Shown piece after piece: positions 25,066-33,830 of a stretch of 48,195 nucleotides of DNA. The stretch lies in the NCBI GenBank assembly GCA_001603075.1, contig LVBB01000134.1, positions 43,646 to 91,840 of the forward strand, written 5' to 3'. Position numbers and translations under genes: made by a program. Below the pieces are notes generated by a model, which did not search any database, had not been told where the DNA came from, and saw only the letters and a list, made by a program, of their open reading frames with translations. Source of the DNA: Phycisphaerales bacterium Planc_01 (lineage in GTDB: Bacteria > Planctomycetota > Phycisphaerae > Sedimentisphaerales > Anaerobacaceae). The number at the start of each line of letters is the position of its first letter. Positions within the stretch are counted from its first letter, which is position 1.

Positions 25066-26043
25066 TCAATATCGAATGATGGACAGTCGGCCCATGACCC
25101 AAGCCCCAAAGAGCATGCTTACGGCGGTCCCGATGAGCATGGCTCTTCCAATCCACGTGGAATACATCACGTCCACGTACTCGGGCGACGCGATGTTCAG
25201 GAACAGAAAGAGAAAGACGGGAACGGCCAACAGCGTGTTCTTGCTCATCCGGCTGGACGAAGTCAACACGCGCACCTTGCGATTCAGACGCATGCGTCCG
25301 CGCATGACGGTCGCCAGGCTCTCCATCACCTCCGCCAGATTGCCGCCCGTGGTCATCTGGATGCTCACCGCTGTGGCGAAGAGCTTCAGATCCATGTTGT
25401 GCGCGCCATCGGCCACCCTGCGGATCGACTCCTGCAGGTCCCGACCCAGCGTCTGTTCCTGGCAGATCTCGGCGAAGATGGTTCCGACGGGATCGTCGAT
25501 TTCCTCGCTGATGGCGTGAAACGCTCCCGTCAACGGATGGCCGGCACGGAGGGCCCTGGCCGCGATGCGCAGCGAATCCACGAACTGGGTTTCAAACAGG
25601 GTAATGCGTGTGCTGATGCGTTTCTTGGTCATCACATGAAACGCCACAACGATCAACGTGGCCGTACCGAGGCCCAGCCAGAGTCCATATCCCAGGGTGA
25701 AGACAGCGACGGCAACCAGAACCGCTGTTCCGGCCACGGCCAGCAGAACGATATGGGCCGGGGTCTTCCAACCCGCCGCCTGGCGCAGCCGGTCGAGACG
25801 TGCTGCCAGAGGCTCCTTCGCTCGTCTTCGCCCGCCCCGTCGGATCTGCTGGTCCTCGCGCCACAACTGCAGCGCTTCGCTGCGTCGGGTTTCGGCGTCG
25901 ATCACCCCCATGCGCTTTTGCAGCCGCTTGCGGCGCCGACTGTACTGAACCATCCACAGCAGAACGCAACTGGTCCATGCCGAGAAGACCAGCACGAACA
26001 CCGAGGCCATGATGACGGTATTGAATAGTTCCTGTCTATTCAC
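25066..26043 (-). CDS. tadB: Tad inner-membrane platform protein TadB
   Basis: This 325-residue protein has an N-terminal membrane anchor (ASVFVLVFSAWTSCVLLWMV), a basic cytoplasmic region, a central pair of membrane segments and the T2SF domain (FETQFVDSLRIAARALRAGH, GAFHAISEEIDDPVGTIF, KLFATAVSIQMTTGGNLAEV). The GTG at 26043 with GGGGA 11 bases upstream is my preferred start; ATG at 26010 is an alternative. It follows tadA in the operon. Confidence 0.92.
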   Translation of the reverse strand: MNRQELFNTVIMASVFVLVFSAWTSCVLLWMVQYSRRRKRLQKRMGVIDAETRRSEALQLWREDQQIRRGGRRRAKEPLAARLDRLRQAAGWKTPAHIVLLAVAGTAVLVAVAVFTLGYGLWLGLGTATLIVVAFHVMTKKRISTRITLFETQFVDSLRIAARALRAGHPLTGAFHAISEEIDDPVGTIFAEICQEQTLGRDLQESIRRVADGAHNMDLKLFATAVSIQMTTGGNLAEVMESLATVMRGRMRLNRKVRVLTSSSRMSKNTLLAVPVFLFLFLNIASPEYVDVMYSTWIGRAMLIGTAVSMLFGAWVMGRLSIIRY

Positions 26044-26101
26044 GCTTGTCGTGTTCCCCAAATGGACAATCTATGCTCGACCGACTACCATGCAGACACG
26101 C

Positions 26102-27505
26102 TCAGAGCCAAAATCTCTTCTTGGGCTGGGCTTCGGGTCCCTCTGCGGCCTCGTCGGCGATCGGCGCGGGCTCCGGTTCCAGCCGTGGCTTGGTGAGGAT
26201 GCGACGCTGGAACATGTCCGGGGGCATTTCGATGCCGTGCGCCTTGAGTTTTCCCAGCAGATGGGGCCGTACGCCGCACACCTCGAAGTCACCATACGCG
26301 TCGCCGTTGACGTCCACCCCTCTCTGAATGAAATGAAACAGATCGTGCAGACAGATCGTGTCGCCTTCCATGCCCGTGATCTCGACGATCTGGACGACCT
26401 TGCGCGACCCGCCGGCCATTCGGCCGAGATGGATCATCACGTCCAACGCCGAACTGATCTGCTCGCGAATGGCGTGCACCGGATAGTTCAGGCCCGCCAT
26501 ACTGACCATGTTCTCCAGACGGCGCAACGCATCACGAGGATTGTTCGCGTGCACCGTCGTCATCGACCCTTCGTGTCCGGTGTTCATCGCCTGGAGCATA
26601 TCCAGGGTCTCGCTGCCGCGCACCTCACCGATGATGATCCGGTCCGGACGCATACGCAGGCTGTTCTTCAACAGGTCGCGCTGGGTGATCTCCCCCTTGC
26701 CCTCGATGTTGGGCGGACGCGTCTCGAGGCGCACCACGTGCTCGCGCTGAAGCTGGAGTTCGGCGGCATCCTCGATCGTCACGAGACGTTCGCCCGAAGG
26801 CACCCAGCGTGACAGCGCGTTGAGGAAGGTCGTCTTGCCCGTACCCGTTCCGCCGGAGATCAAAATGTTCAGCTTGCACTGCACGCACGCCTCGACGAAG
26901 CTCGCCATCTCCGGTCGCAGGGCGTCGATCGCGATCAGGCGAGCCATATCGAGCGGGTTGGTGCCGAAGCGACGAATGCTCACCGCCGGTCCGTCGAGGG
27001 CCAGAGGCGGCACGATGGCATTCACACGAGAGCCGTCGGGCAGGCGGGCATCGAGCATCGGCGTACTCTCATCGATGCGGCGGCCCACATGGTCGGCAAT
27101 GCGGCGGATCACACGCATCAGGTGCTGATCGTCGAGAAACGTCGCATCCGTCGCCTCCAACCGGCCGCGACGCTCGATATACACCTTGTGCGGACCGTTG
27201 ACCAGAATGTCACTGATCGTCGGATCCCGCAGAAAATCGTTGAGCGGCCCGTAGCCGAAGACCTCGTCCATCACCTCCCGGATCAACTGCTGCTTCTCCG
27301 GGCCCGACAGAGGGATCTTCTCCTCGCGCAGCAGGGCATCCACCCGCTCGGCGCACTGCGCGTGCAATTCGTGTACGGAGAACCGTCGCGCCTCGGTCAG
27401 ATTCATCACTTGCAGCAGCTTGCGATGGATCTTGGCCTTCAGTTGCAGCGCCTGCGACCCACTGTCTGTCTGGGCCGGCTCATTCTTCCCGTCAAACACT
27501 GCCAT
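26102..27505 (-). CDS. tadA: Tad secretion ATPase TadA (CpaF)
   Basis: This 467-residue hexameric ATPase powers pilin assembly. The N-terminal domain is followed by [20 protein letters not shown], Walker [17 protein letters not shown] (about residues 216-230), the Asp box [15 protein letters not shown], Walker B-like [14 protein letters not shown] (Glu294) and the His box [29 protein letters not shown] ribosome site overlaps the intergenic gap after tadZ. All catalytic motifs appear intact. Confidence 0.96.
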   Translation of the reverse strand: MAVFDGKNEPAQTDSGSQALQLKAKIHRKLLQVMNLTEARRFSVHELHAQCAERVDALLREEKIPLSGPEKQQLIREVMDEVFGYGPLNDFLRDPTISDILVNGPHKVYIERRGRLEATDATFLDDQHLMRVIRRIADHVGRRIDESTPMLDARLPDGSRVNAIVPPLALDGPAVSIRRFGTNPLDMARLIAIDALRPEMASFVEACVQCKLNILISGGTGTGKTTFLNALSRWVPSGERLVTIEDAAELQLQREHVVRLETRPPNIEGKGEITQRDLLKNSLRMRPDRIIIGEVRGSETLDMLQAMNTGHEGSMTTVHANNPRDALRRLENMVSMAGLNYPVHAIREQISSALDVMIHLGRMAGGSRKVVQIVEITGMEGDTICLHDLFHFIQRGVDVNGDAYGDFEVCGVRPHLLGKLKAHGIEMPPDMFQRRILTKPRLEPEPAPIADEAAEGPEAQPKKRFWL

Positions 27506-27517
27506 GCTCCTCCCCGA

Positions 27518-28672
27518 TCAGTCCCCGTTACAGGTCCAGCGTTTCAATTGCGCCGCAACCCGTCGATAATCCCGTCGCAGGCCCGAGAACCGGGCGCTGA
27601 CGCCCAACGGCTGGCCGTGATTCATGCTCTTGACGGCCTTGCGCCACTGATTCCGGAGGCAATAGAGCGATTGCGTCCCGATGGCGCGCCGGCTGTCCTC
27701 CAGCCGCAGCATCGGTCCATGCCTCTTGACCCGGTTGGCCAGCGGCACGATACGGTCGCGGTCCATTTTGTGCTCGCCCAGAAAAGCGATGATCGACTTG
27801 GCGAACGCCACGTCACGCACCATCAGTTGAAATACGACCACCGCCGCCTGGCTGACCGCCGCCAGATCGGCCATCGCCTGCTTCGGCACCCGCGGGGCGT
27901 CCACCACCACGATGTCGTGCGACTCCCGGCAGGCGTCGAGCACGCGCGGCAGATTCTCATACCGCAGCGGCTGCCCCACGTCGGCGGTTGCCGCCGCCGG
28001 GCTGAGCAGCACATCGACCCCGTTGGCGGCCCGCACCACGCTCGTCTCGATCAGGTGCCGGTCGATCGTCCCTTTGCGGCCCAGGATATGAGCGATCCCG
28101 TACTTGCCCGAGACGCCCAGATGCTGGGCCACCGAACCGTAGTGTTCGTCGAGGTCGATCACCAACGTCGATTTCGATGCGCCGGCGTGCAGCTCATGGG
28201 CCAGATTCACCGCCACGGTAGTCGCGCCGCAACCGCCGCCGCAGGAGAACACCGAGACGATGCGGCCCAGGCGGCCGGTCGCCTCCGTCTCCTGAGCCAG
28301 CAGGCTGCCGAGCACGACCGCCAGCTCGCCACCGATGGAACTCTTTCTCAGAAAGTGCCTGGCCCCGACCTGCATCGCCTGGAGCACCAGGTCCTCGTTG
28401 AATTCGTTCGAAACGACCACACATCGCATCTGCGGCGACGCCGTGGTCAGCTTGCTCAGCTCGAACAGCAGCCGTCGAGGCTCCTGGTCGATGTCCACAA
28501 TGGCCACCAGCGTGCCGCCGCCCGCCGCGTGCGACAGACGGGTCCGCAGCTCGGAGATGTCCCGGCACAGATTCACCGTGGCGTTCTCCGCCAACGGCTC
28601 GACTGCCGAGCGGGTCGCCGTGGCCGTGTCTTTGTCGGCCGTCACCAGCACGATTTCCAACGACTTTTTCAA
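27518..28672 (-). CDS. tadZ: Tad localisation protein TadZ (CpaE)
   Basis: This 384-residue protein has an N-terminal atypical receiver-like domain (EIVLVTADKDTATATRS, then VAIVDIDQEPRRLLFELSKL) and a C-terminal MinD/ParA-like ATPase domain. The P-loop reads FSCGGGCGATTVAVNLA (about residues 142-158): the usual Lys before the double Thr is Ala, so ATP turnover is doubtful, as known for some TadZ proteins. STLVIDLDEHYGSVAQHLG and DIVVVDAPRVPKQAM are the switch-like segments. A TTG start at 28672 with GGGAG seven bases upstream is used. It would set the polar position of the pilus. Confidence 0.9.
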   Translation of the reverse strand: MKKSLEIVLVTADKDTATATRSAVEPLAENATVNLCRDISELRTRLSHAAGGGTLVAIVDIDQEPRRLLFELSKLTTASPQMRCVVVSNEFNEDLVLQAMQVGARHFLRKSSIGGELAVVLGSLLAQETEATGRLGRIVSVFSCGGGCGATTVAVNLAHELHAGASKSTLVIDLDEHYGSVAQHLGVSGKYGIAHILGRKGTIDRHLIETSVVRAANGVDVLLSPAAATADVGQPLRYENLPRVLDACRESHDIVVVDAPRVPKQAMADLAAVSQAAVVVFQLMVRDVAFAKSIIAFLGEHKMDRDRIVPLANRVKRHGPMLRLEDSRRAIGTQSLYCLRNQWRKAVKSMNHGQPLGVSARFSGLRRDYRRVAAQLKRWTCNGD

Positions 28673-28764
28673 GGAGCATCTCCCGTCATCAACCCTTCCG
28701 CAGACCCCCGATGTTCGCAGGGCCCGTCATCGGCAAAAGACACTCCGGACGACTCGCCCGGTTC

Positions 28765-29862
28765 CTACGGCACATCCGCGATCCAATCCGGGGGAACATC
28801 CCATGCCCGGACCTTGATCCCGGTGCCGTTGGCCACCGGCTCGATCTCCTCGCTCGGCGGCGCCGCCGGTGCGGTCTTGCCGTCGTGAGCGTCCCAGGCG
28901 CCGGGACCGATCAGTTTGTCCAGGCCCATCTGGCGCATCGCCTCGGCGGTCGCCGGGTCGAGTTTGGCGGGCTCGGCCGCTTCCAGGCGGCCTTCGACGT
29001 ACAGTTCCCAGTCGCTGGGCTTGGCGTGTGTGACGCCCGGCACCGGCGGCTTGCCGGCCAGGTTCATCGGTTCGATCAGCGAGGCCGTCACCAGGATCAC
29101 CAGCTCGGTCTCACTGTTCTGATACTTCACCGAACGGAACAGCGGGCCGAGAATGGGCAGATCGCCCAGCCCGGGAACCCGCGAATTGATGGCCGAGTCT
29201 TTGTTCTGAATCAGTCCGGCGATGGCGAACGACTGGCCGCTCTTGAGCTCCAGCGTCGTCTCGGCCCGGCGCGTGATCAAGCCGGGCACGTTGTACCCCT
29301 CGATCGTCACGCTGCCGGTGTCCGTCAGCTCGCTCACCTCCTGGATCGCGTGCAGATGGATGCCCCCGTCGCCCAGCACGATCGGGCGGAACCGCAGGCG
29401 AACGCCGAACTCCTTGTACTCGATCGTGATCGTCCCGCTCGCGCCCCCGCTCGTCTGCGGGACGGGAATCGGGAACTCCCCGCCGGCCAGGAAGTCCGCC
29501 TGCTCGCCGCTCAGCGCGATCAGCGTCGGATTCGCCAGCAGGCGCAGATACTGGTTCTCCGCCAGGGCCTGGAGGAAGATCTCCAGGTTCGAGTGCGGAA
29601 AGCCCGCAAACAGCGTCACCGCCGAGCCGGCGCCGATGCCGTCCTCGGGCGTGACGAACAGCAGGTTGTCCGCAGCCGGCTGGCCGCCGGCGGCGCCGAT
29701 GTTGATCTCGGGCGCGTTAAGGCGCTGGCCGTAGAACATCCCGTGTCCGGCGTCGGTCTGGTAGAAGTTGATCCCCAACATGCGTGTGGCCGCCCGGCTG
29801 ACCTCGGCGACGCGGACCTGCAACTGCACCTGCTGAATCCCCGCCACGCTCGTCATGTCCAC
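28765..29862 (-). CDS. cpaC: Tad outer-membrane secretin (CpaC/RcpA) lacking its N-terminus
   Basis: The 365-residue product has the secretin core: QVQLQVRVAEVSRAATRMLG, LEIFLQALAENQYLRLLANP, ALSGEQADFLAGGEFPIPVP, GVRLRFRPIVLGDGGIHLHA, ELKSGQSFAIAGLIQNKDSA and the hallmark VPGLGDLPILGPLFRS. Normal CpaC proteins begin with a signal peptide and a BON-like domain of about 130-200 residues; here they are absent, and the DNA upstream shows no coding trace of them. The first codon GTG (29862) or ATG (29856) lies at the predicted transcription start of a strong promoter, so the mRNA would be leaderless. Without a signal peptide the product should stay in the cytoplasm, so the locus may be crippled or the N-part encoded elsewhere. 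Confidence 0.85.
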   Translation of the reverse strand: MDMTSVAGIQQVQLQVRVAEVSRAATRMLGINFYQTDAGHGMFYGQRLNAPEINIGAAGGQPAADNLLFVTPEDGIGAGSAVTLFAGFPHSNLEIFLQALAENQYLRLLANPTLIALSGEQADFLAGGEFPIPVPQTSGGASGTITIEYKEFGVRLRFRPIVLGDGGIHLHAIQEVSELTDTGSVTIEGYNVPGLITRRAETTLELKSGQSFAIAGLIQNKDSAINSRVPGLGDLPILGPLFRSVKYQNSETELVILVTASLIEPMNLAGKPPVPGVTHAKPSDWELYVEGRLEAAEPAKLDPATAEAMRQMGLDKLIGPGAWDAHDGKTAPAAPPSEEIEPVANGTGIKVRAWDVPPDWIADVP

Positions 29863-29870
29863 GAACTGGC

Positions 29871-29900
29871 ATTGTACCTTTTTCCGGGGCTTCCTGTCAA
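29871..29900 (-). promoter_or_regulatory. Promoter at the start codon of the Tad operon
   Basis: On the minus strand TTGACA (29895-29900) and TACAAT (29871-29876) are 18 bases apart. Transcription should begin near 29864, one or two bases from the GTG start of the truncated secretin gene. Confidence 0.8.
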
Positions 29901-30220
29901 GGCTTTGGCGGGGTCGTGCCGGCCTGCGGCCGGTGCGTGCGGACCCTCTCAGGCGAGATAGATCCGCAAAGGCAGCATTGAAAGAGGCAGTGTTATCGGG
30001 CGTGCGGCGGGACGATGCCGTCTCTGCTCGAAGCAGGGTCGCCTATTATCGGGCCGGCGACGGACGGCGCGGCGCTGTGGCTCTCCATCCGCCGGCCCAG
30101 ACGAGGCGCGAAAAAAACTTCACAATTCCGCACGACGGCCCGCCGAACGTCCCGATCACGCGCGCGGCTCGTCGCGCGTCTTGCGTCTTGCGTCGCGCGA
30201 CGAAGCGACGCACGACGAAC

Positions 30221-30343
30221 CTACCGTTTCTCGATGGCGTCGAGGCGTTTCTGGAGGCCGTCGATCCGCTTGGACTGGAGGAAGTTCCACACGATCACCA
30301 GGGCCAGCGCCGCGATTCCAGCGATTGCACCGACAGAGTCCAT
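30221..30343 (-). CDS. Small single-pass membrane protein
   Basis: A 40-codon gene starting MDSVGAIAGIAALALVIVWN has an N-terminal hydrophobic span and a charged helical tail (QSKRIDGLQKRLDAIEK). AAAGGAG lies seven bases before the ATG, which strongly supports it. The longer frame extending upstream through the repeat array is not coding. Similar tiny proteins with a membrane anchor and short coiled coil are often unannotated. Function unknown. It is transcribed toward the Tad operon, ahead of the operon's own promoter. Confidence 0.65.
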   Translation of the reverse strand: MDSVGAIAGIAALALVIVWNFLQSKRIDGLQKRLDAIEKR

Positions 30344-30358
30344 AGTCGCTCCTTTGCC

Positions 30359-30446
30359 GTAGGGTGTGCACCGCACACCATGCCGTTGCGAATGGTGTGC
30401 ACCGCACACCATGCCGTTGCGAATGGTGGGCACCGCCCACCCTACG
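30359..30446. repeat. Palindromic REP-like element with two 31-bp direct units
   Basis: Units at 30363-30393 and 30394-30424 are identical and each holds the palindrome GGTGTGCACCGCACACC. A third half-unit (30425-30441) has GGTGGGCACCGCCCACC. The outer ends GTAGGGTG and CACCCTAC are inverted, so the block forms a cruciform-capable element of a type seen dispersed in many bacterial genomes. Confidence 0.8.
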
Positions 30447-30515
30447 CACAGTATCGGCCGAAGCGGGCGAAAGACTTGCGGCAAAGTCGTCGCCCGTGCC
30501 CCGTGACCCGTCGCA

Positions 30516-30611
30516 CGACGCACCCCGCGCGACGCACCCCGCGCGACGCACCCCGCACGACGCACCCCGCGCGACGCACCCCGCACGACGCACCCCGCAC
30601 GACGCGCGACG
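30516..30611. repeat. 14-bp tandem repeat, six and a half copies
   Basis: The unit CGACGCACCCCGCR is repeated head-to-tail from 30516 to 30599 with only the last base varying (G or A), followed by the related CGACGCGCGACG. A related palindrome-rich stretch with CGTCGCGCG and CGCGCGACG lies at about 30160-30220. No spacers are present, so this is not a CRISPR array. Confidence 0.9.
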
Positions 30612-30634
30612 AATCGACGAATCCCTCGCGACGC

Positions 30635-30664
30635 TTGACACGATGGGGTCTGTCATGCTATAGT
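30635..30664 (+). promoter_or_regulatory. Promoter of the first TadE/G-like gene
   Basis: TTGACA (30635-30640) and TATAGT (30659-30664) with an 18-base spacer directly follow the tandem repeat. The predicted start near 30671 lies after the first possible ATG codons of the frame, so translation begins further downstream at 30756. Confidence 0.85.
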
Positions 30665-30755
30665 GATGGTGGAGCGTTGTTGTGGGAGTTTTGCCTATGG
30701 TGCGGAGGCCACCCGGAGGATGGTGCCGCCCGACAGATCATCGTGGAGGTGGAGC

Positions 30756-32090
30756 ATGCGCGGCGCAGAGGCGACAGCCGCAATGAACCGGGCCGCATCC
30801 GGCGGCAGGCAGCGCCTGCGACGGAGGTTCCCCAAGGGGATCGCGCTGGTCTGGGCGTCCGTGATGATCCTGGTGATGCTGTTGATGGTGGGCCTGGGCA
30901 TCGACATGGGCAAGCTGGCCTACAATGTCCATCAACTCCAGAATGCGGCCGATGCGGCGGCCCTGGCAGGCGCGCAGGTCGTCCGCAGCGACCCGGGCCG
31001 GGCCCGCGACCTCGCCCTGCAGTTGGCTCTGGCCAACCGTGCCGAGGGCCTGCCGGTCGAGATCGATCGCAACGACGACAACGACGAGGCAGGCGATCTC
31101 GTTCTGGGGTATTGGCACCAGAACACGCAGGTCTTCACCGCGACGTCGGGCAATTACAACGCGGTCAAGGTGGTGGCCCGCCGGACCGACGCCGCCCACG
31201 GGCCGGTGGCGATGATCTTCGGCCGTCTGATCGGCATCCACACCGCCGACCTCTCGCGCCAGGCCATCGCCACCTGCTCGTCGTCGACGGGGCCGGGGAT
31301 TCTGTCTCTGTACGCCGGGATCAGCGAGATCGGGCTGGAGTTCCAGGGCACTCCCACCGTGATCTGCGAAGACGGCTGCGTCCAGGTCAATTCCAAATAT
31401 CCGTATGCGTGCGCGGCGAACGGCCGGCGAGGCCGCGAGGCCCTGATCTGTGAGGCGGTCAACGTCTGCGGCGACCCGGGCGCCGATGCGATCGAAGACC
31501 CGCTGAGGGATGAGCCTCGGCCGGGCACCGCCGGTGGCACGCCCGGCCCGGAAGTCTACAACACGCCCCGCACGCAAAACGGCGCCACGCTGCACCCGGG
31601 CTACTACCCCAACGGCCTGAAGTTCACCGGCCATGCCACGTACACGCTGCTGCCCGGCGTCTACATTCTCGGCGACGGCCTGGATATCAAGGGCAAGGTC
31701 ACCGTCAACGCATACTATTGCCAGTTCTACATTGCCGGCGGCAGCGTCGATTTTGCGGCAACAGCAACGGTCAACATCAGCCCGCCGGGCGACAATCCCG
31801 CCCACTGGGTCGATGGCGAACCGGTGATCGACGGGGCGCTCGGCGTGAGCCTCTGGCAGGCCGACGGCAACACGGCCACGGCGAAGATGACCGGCACGAC
31901 CAGCGGCGACGGCATCAAAGGCTGCCTGTATTTCCCCAAGAACTCCGTGGAGGTGGGCGGAACGAATTTCGCGGCCGGCGAGCAGCTCATCGCGCATCAG
32001 GTGCTGGTGTTCGGCACGGGCGACGTGCGCATCCGCTACGACGGGCGCAACTCCGGCGTCGCGCCGGGCCGGTCGATCCTCGTCCGATAA
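30756..32090 (+). CDS. TadE/G-like pilus-assembly protein 1
   Basis: The 444-residue protein starts at 30756, after GGAGGTGGAG. It has an Arg-rich N-terminus (RLRRRFPKGIALVWASVMIL), one membrane segment and the family block GLGIDMGKLAYNVHQLQNAA followed by DAAALAGAQVVRSDP, the Tad (TadE/G-like) signature. The rest is an extracytoplasmic beta-rich domain ending ILVR, including DVRIRYDGRNSGVAPGRSIL. TadE/F/G-like pseudopilins are anchored in the membrane with the bulk outside and take part in Flp pilus assembly. It is paralogous to the next gene. Confidence 0.85.
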   Translation: MRGAEATAAMNRAASGGRQRLRRRFPKGIALVWASVMILVMLLMVGLGIDMGKLAYNVHQLQNAADAAALAGAQVVRSDPGRARDLALQLALANRAEGLPVEIDRNDDNDEAGDLVLGYWHQNTQVFTATSGNYNAVKVVARRTDAAHGPVAMIFGRLIGIHTADLSRQAIATCSSSTGPGILSLYAGISEIGLEFQGTPTVICEDGCVQVNSKYPYACAANGRRGREALICEAVNVCGDPGADAIEDPLRDEPRPGTAGGTPGPEVYNTPRTQNGATLHPGYYPNGLKFTGHATYTLLPGVYILGDGLDIKGKVTVNAYYCQFYIAGGSVDFAATATVNISPPGDNPAHWVDGEPVIDGALGVSLWQADGNTATAKMTGTTSGDGIKGCLYFPKNSVEVGGTNFAAGEQLIAHQVLVFGTGDVRIRYDGRNSGVAPGRSILVR

Positions 32091-32144
32091 GACTTCCTGC
32101 GATCTGCGATCCTGGCCTTTTCTGTCTGAAAAAGCGGCAAATCC

Positions 32145-32174
32145 TTGACCTCCGGCCCGTTCTGGACGTATAAT
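32145..32174 (+). promoter_or_regulatory. Promoter of the second TadE/G-like gene
   Basis: TTGACC (32145-32150) and a perfect TATAAT (32169-32174) with an 18-base spacer lie 95 bases before the start codon. Confidence 0.85.
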
Positions 32175-32268
32175 GGATCATTAAGGCGGCCTCGGATCGT
32201 GCGCGCCCGCCGCGAGCGGCCCGCCGAACGCCCGGCGCTGCCCGATGGAAAAGATCGGGAGGTGGAGA

Positions 32269-33792
32269 ATGAGACAGACCCAGACAACAAGACGACGCCT
32301 GCGAAGGCGATTTGCCAAGGGCATCGCGCTGCCCTGGGCGGCGATCATCATCCTCGTGATGGTGCTGATGGTGGGCCTGAGCATTGACATGGCCATCGCC
32401 GCCGTCGGCAAGCATCAGTCGCAGAACGCCTCCGACGCCGCCGCACTGGCCGGCGCGCAGATCGTCAAACGCAGTCCCGTCGGCGATGTGATCGACCGCG
32501 CCTGGGACACCGCCAACAAGAACCAGGTGATGAAGCTGGCCGTCGAACTGGACAAGACCGTGCAGACCGGTGACAACGTCGATACGATCGACGTGATCGT
32601 CGGCCGCTGGGTCACCTACAACAAGACCTTCGTACCGACCTTCGACGCGCCGAATGCGGTGAAGGCCGTCGTCCGTCGCGGCACAAGCGAGGGCGGCCAA
32701 GGTCCGATCTCCCTGATCTTCGGCCACGTGGTAAGCCCCGAGGCCGCCACCGTGGCGCTGGAGTCGCGCGCGATCGCCTGGTGCAACGATTCGTCCGGCT
32801 CCGGCCTGATCTGCCTGTCCAGCAGCGCCGTGCCGGGCCTGCTGTTCTCGGGTACCTGCAATATCGATGTCGAAGGCGGCGGCATCCACGTCAATTCCAC
32901 CGCAGAGGGAAACAACAACAAGTCGGGCGCGTGGGTGCAGGGCGACGCCACGATTGACTGCGGTTTCATCAACGTCGTCGGTGGCATCGACCCGGCGCCC
33001 GAGAGCAGCGACTGGGCGAGTTACATCCCAGGCACAGGCGACCCCGCCGGCTTCTCGGTCACGGAGGGCGCCGACTATCTACCCGACCCGCTCGCCGCGA
33101 CGATGCTGGCCAACAACGCGGCCTACGTGGCGGGAATAGGGAACCGTCTGAATCTCCCCGCTCTGTTTGACAGCGCGGGCGGACCGATCGTGACGCATGA
33201 TATTCCAACGGTTACAGGCACGGCGACATTGCAGCCGGGGTACTATCCCAACGGAGTGAACATAAACAACGGCCAGACGGTGACACTGGCGCCGACGTCT
33301 GCATCAGGGGCCGGCACACTCTTCGTCTTCGGGGGCGCCGGCTTGCAGGTCAAAGGGCAACTGATCGGTCACGGCGTGACCTGTTACGTCACCAAGAACT
33401 GGTCCACGGGGGCGATCGGTGCGACGGATTGGGCGGCCGGCGCGATGCTTGATCTCTGGTCTCCGGGGGACTGGGCCAACAAGGACGCCGAGATTCCCAA
33501 TGAGGCCCTCTGGCAGGGACTCAACGGCGTCGCCGTCTGGCAGGACCCCACGATGGTCGACAAGAAGGGGGTGCCCCCGATTGTGAAACTCAACGGTTCG
33601 CCCTCCGGCGGCGTGCATGGTACGCTCTACTTCCCCGATCCGATCCATGTGGAACTCAACGGCAAGTTGGGGCAATTGGGCAACCAGATTCTCTGTGGCA
33701 GCGCCGAAATCAATGGTACGGCCACGATCAGCGTGGATTATGACGGGCGGAACGCGGGCGAGCCGACGTTTCGGTCGATGCTTGTCAAATAA
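32269..33792 (+). CDS. TadE/G-like pilus-assembly protein 2
   Basis: The 507-residue paralogue starts at 32269 after GGGAGGTGGAG, the same ribosome site as the first copy. The N-terminus RRRLRRRFAKGIALPWAAII leads into a membrane segment and the block GLSIDMAIAAVGKHQSQNAS plus DAAALAGAQIVKR. The beta-rich exterior domain contains LQPGYYPNGVNINNGQTVTL, parallel to LHPGYYPNGLKFTG in copy 1, and ends ISVDYDGRNAGEPTFRSMLV, parallel to copy 1. Central parts differ, so the duplication is old. Both keep their own promoter. Confidence 0.85.
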   Translation: MRQTQTTRRRLRRRFAKGIALPWAAIIILVMVLMVGLSIDMAIAAVGKHQSQNASDAAALAGAQIVKRSPVGDVIDRAWDTANKNQVMKLAVELDKTVQTGDNVDTIDVIVGRWVTYNKTFVPTFDAPNAVKAVVRRGTSEGGQGPISLIFGHVVSPEAATVALESRAIAWCNDSSGSGLICLSSSAVPGLLFSGTCNIDVEGGGIHVNSTAEGNNNKSGAWVQGDATIDCGFINVVGGIDPAPESSDWASYIPGTGDPAGFSVTEGADYLPDPLAATMLANNAAYVAGIGNRLNLPALFDSAGGPIVTHDIPTVTGTATLQPGYYPNGVNINNGQTVTLAPTSASGAGTLFVFGGAGLQVKGQLIGHGVTCYVTKNWSTGAIGATDWAAGAMLDLWSPGDWANKDAEIPNEALWQGLNGVAVWQDPTMVDKKGVPPIVKLNGSPSGGVHGTLYFPDPIHVELNGKLGQLGNQILCGSAEINGTATISVDYDGRNAGEPTFRSMLVK

Positions 33793-33830
33793 GGGCTTCG
33801 CGCCGGTTGGCGCGGTTTGAGGGGACTGTT

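Noticed and set aside
30516-30611. Possible CRISPR array.
   Set aside because: The 14-bp units are contiguous, without spacers, and no cas genes are nearby.
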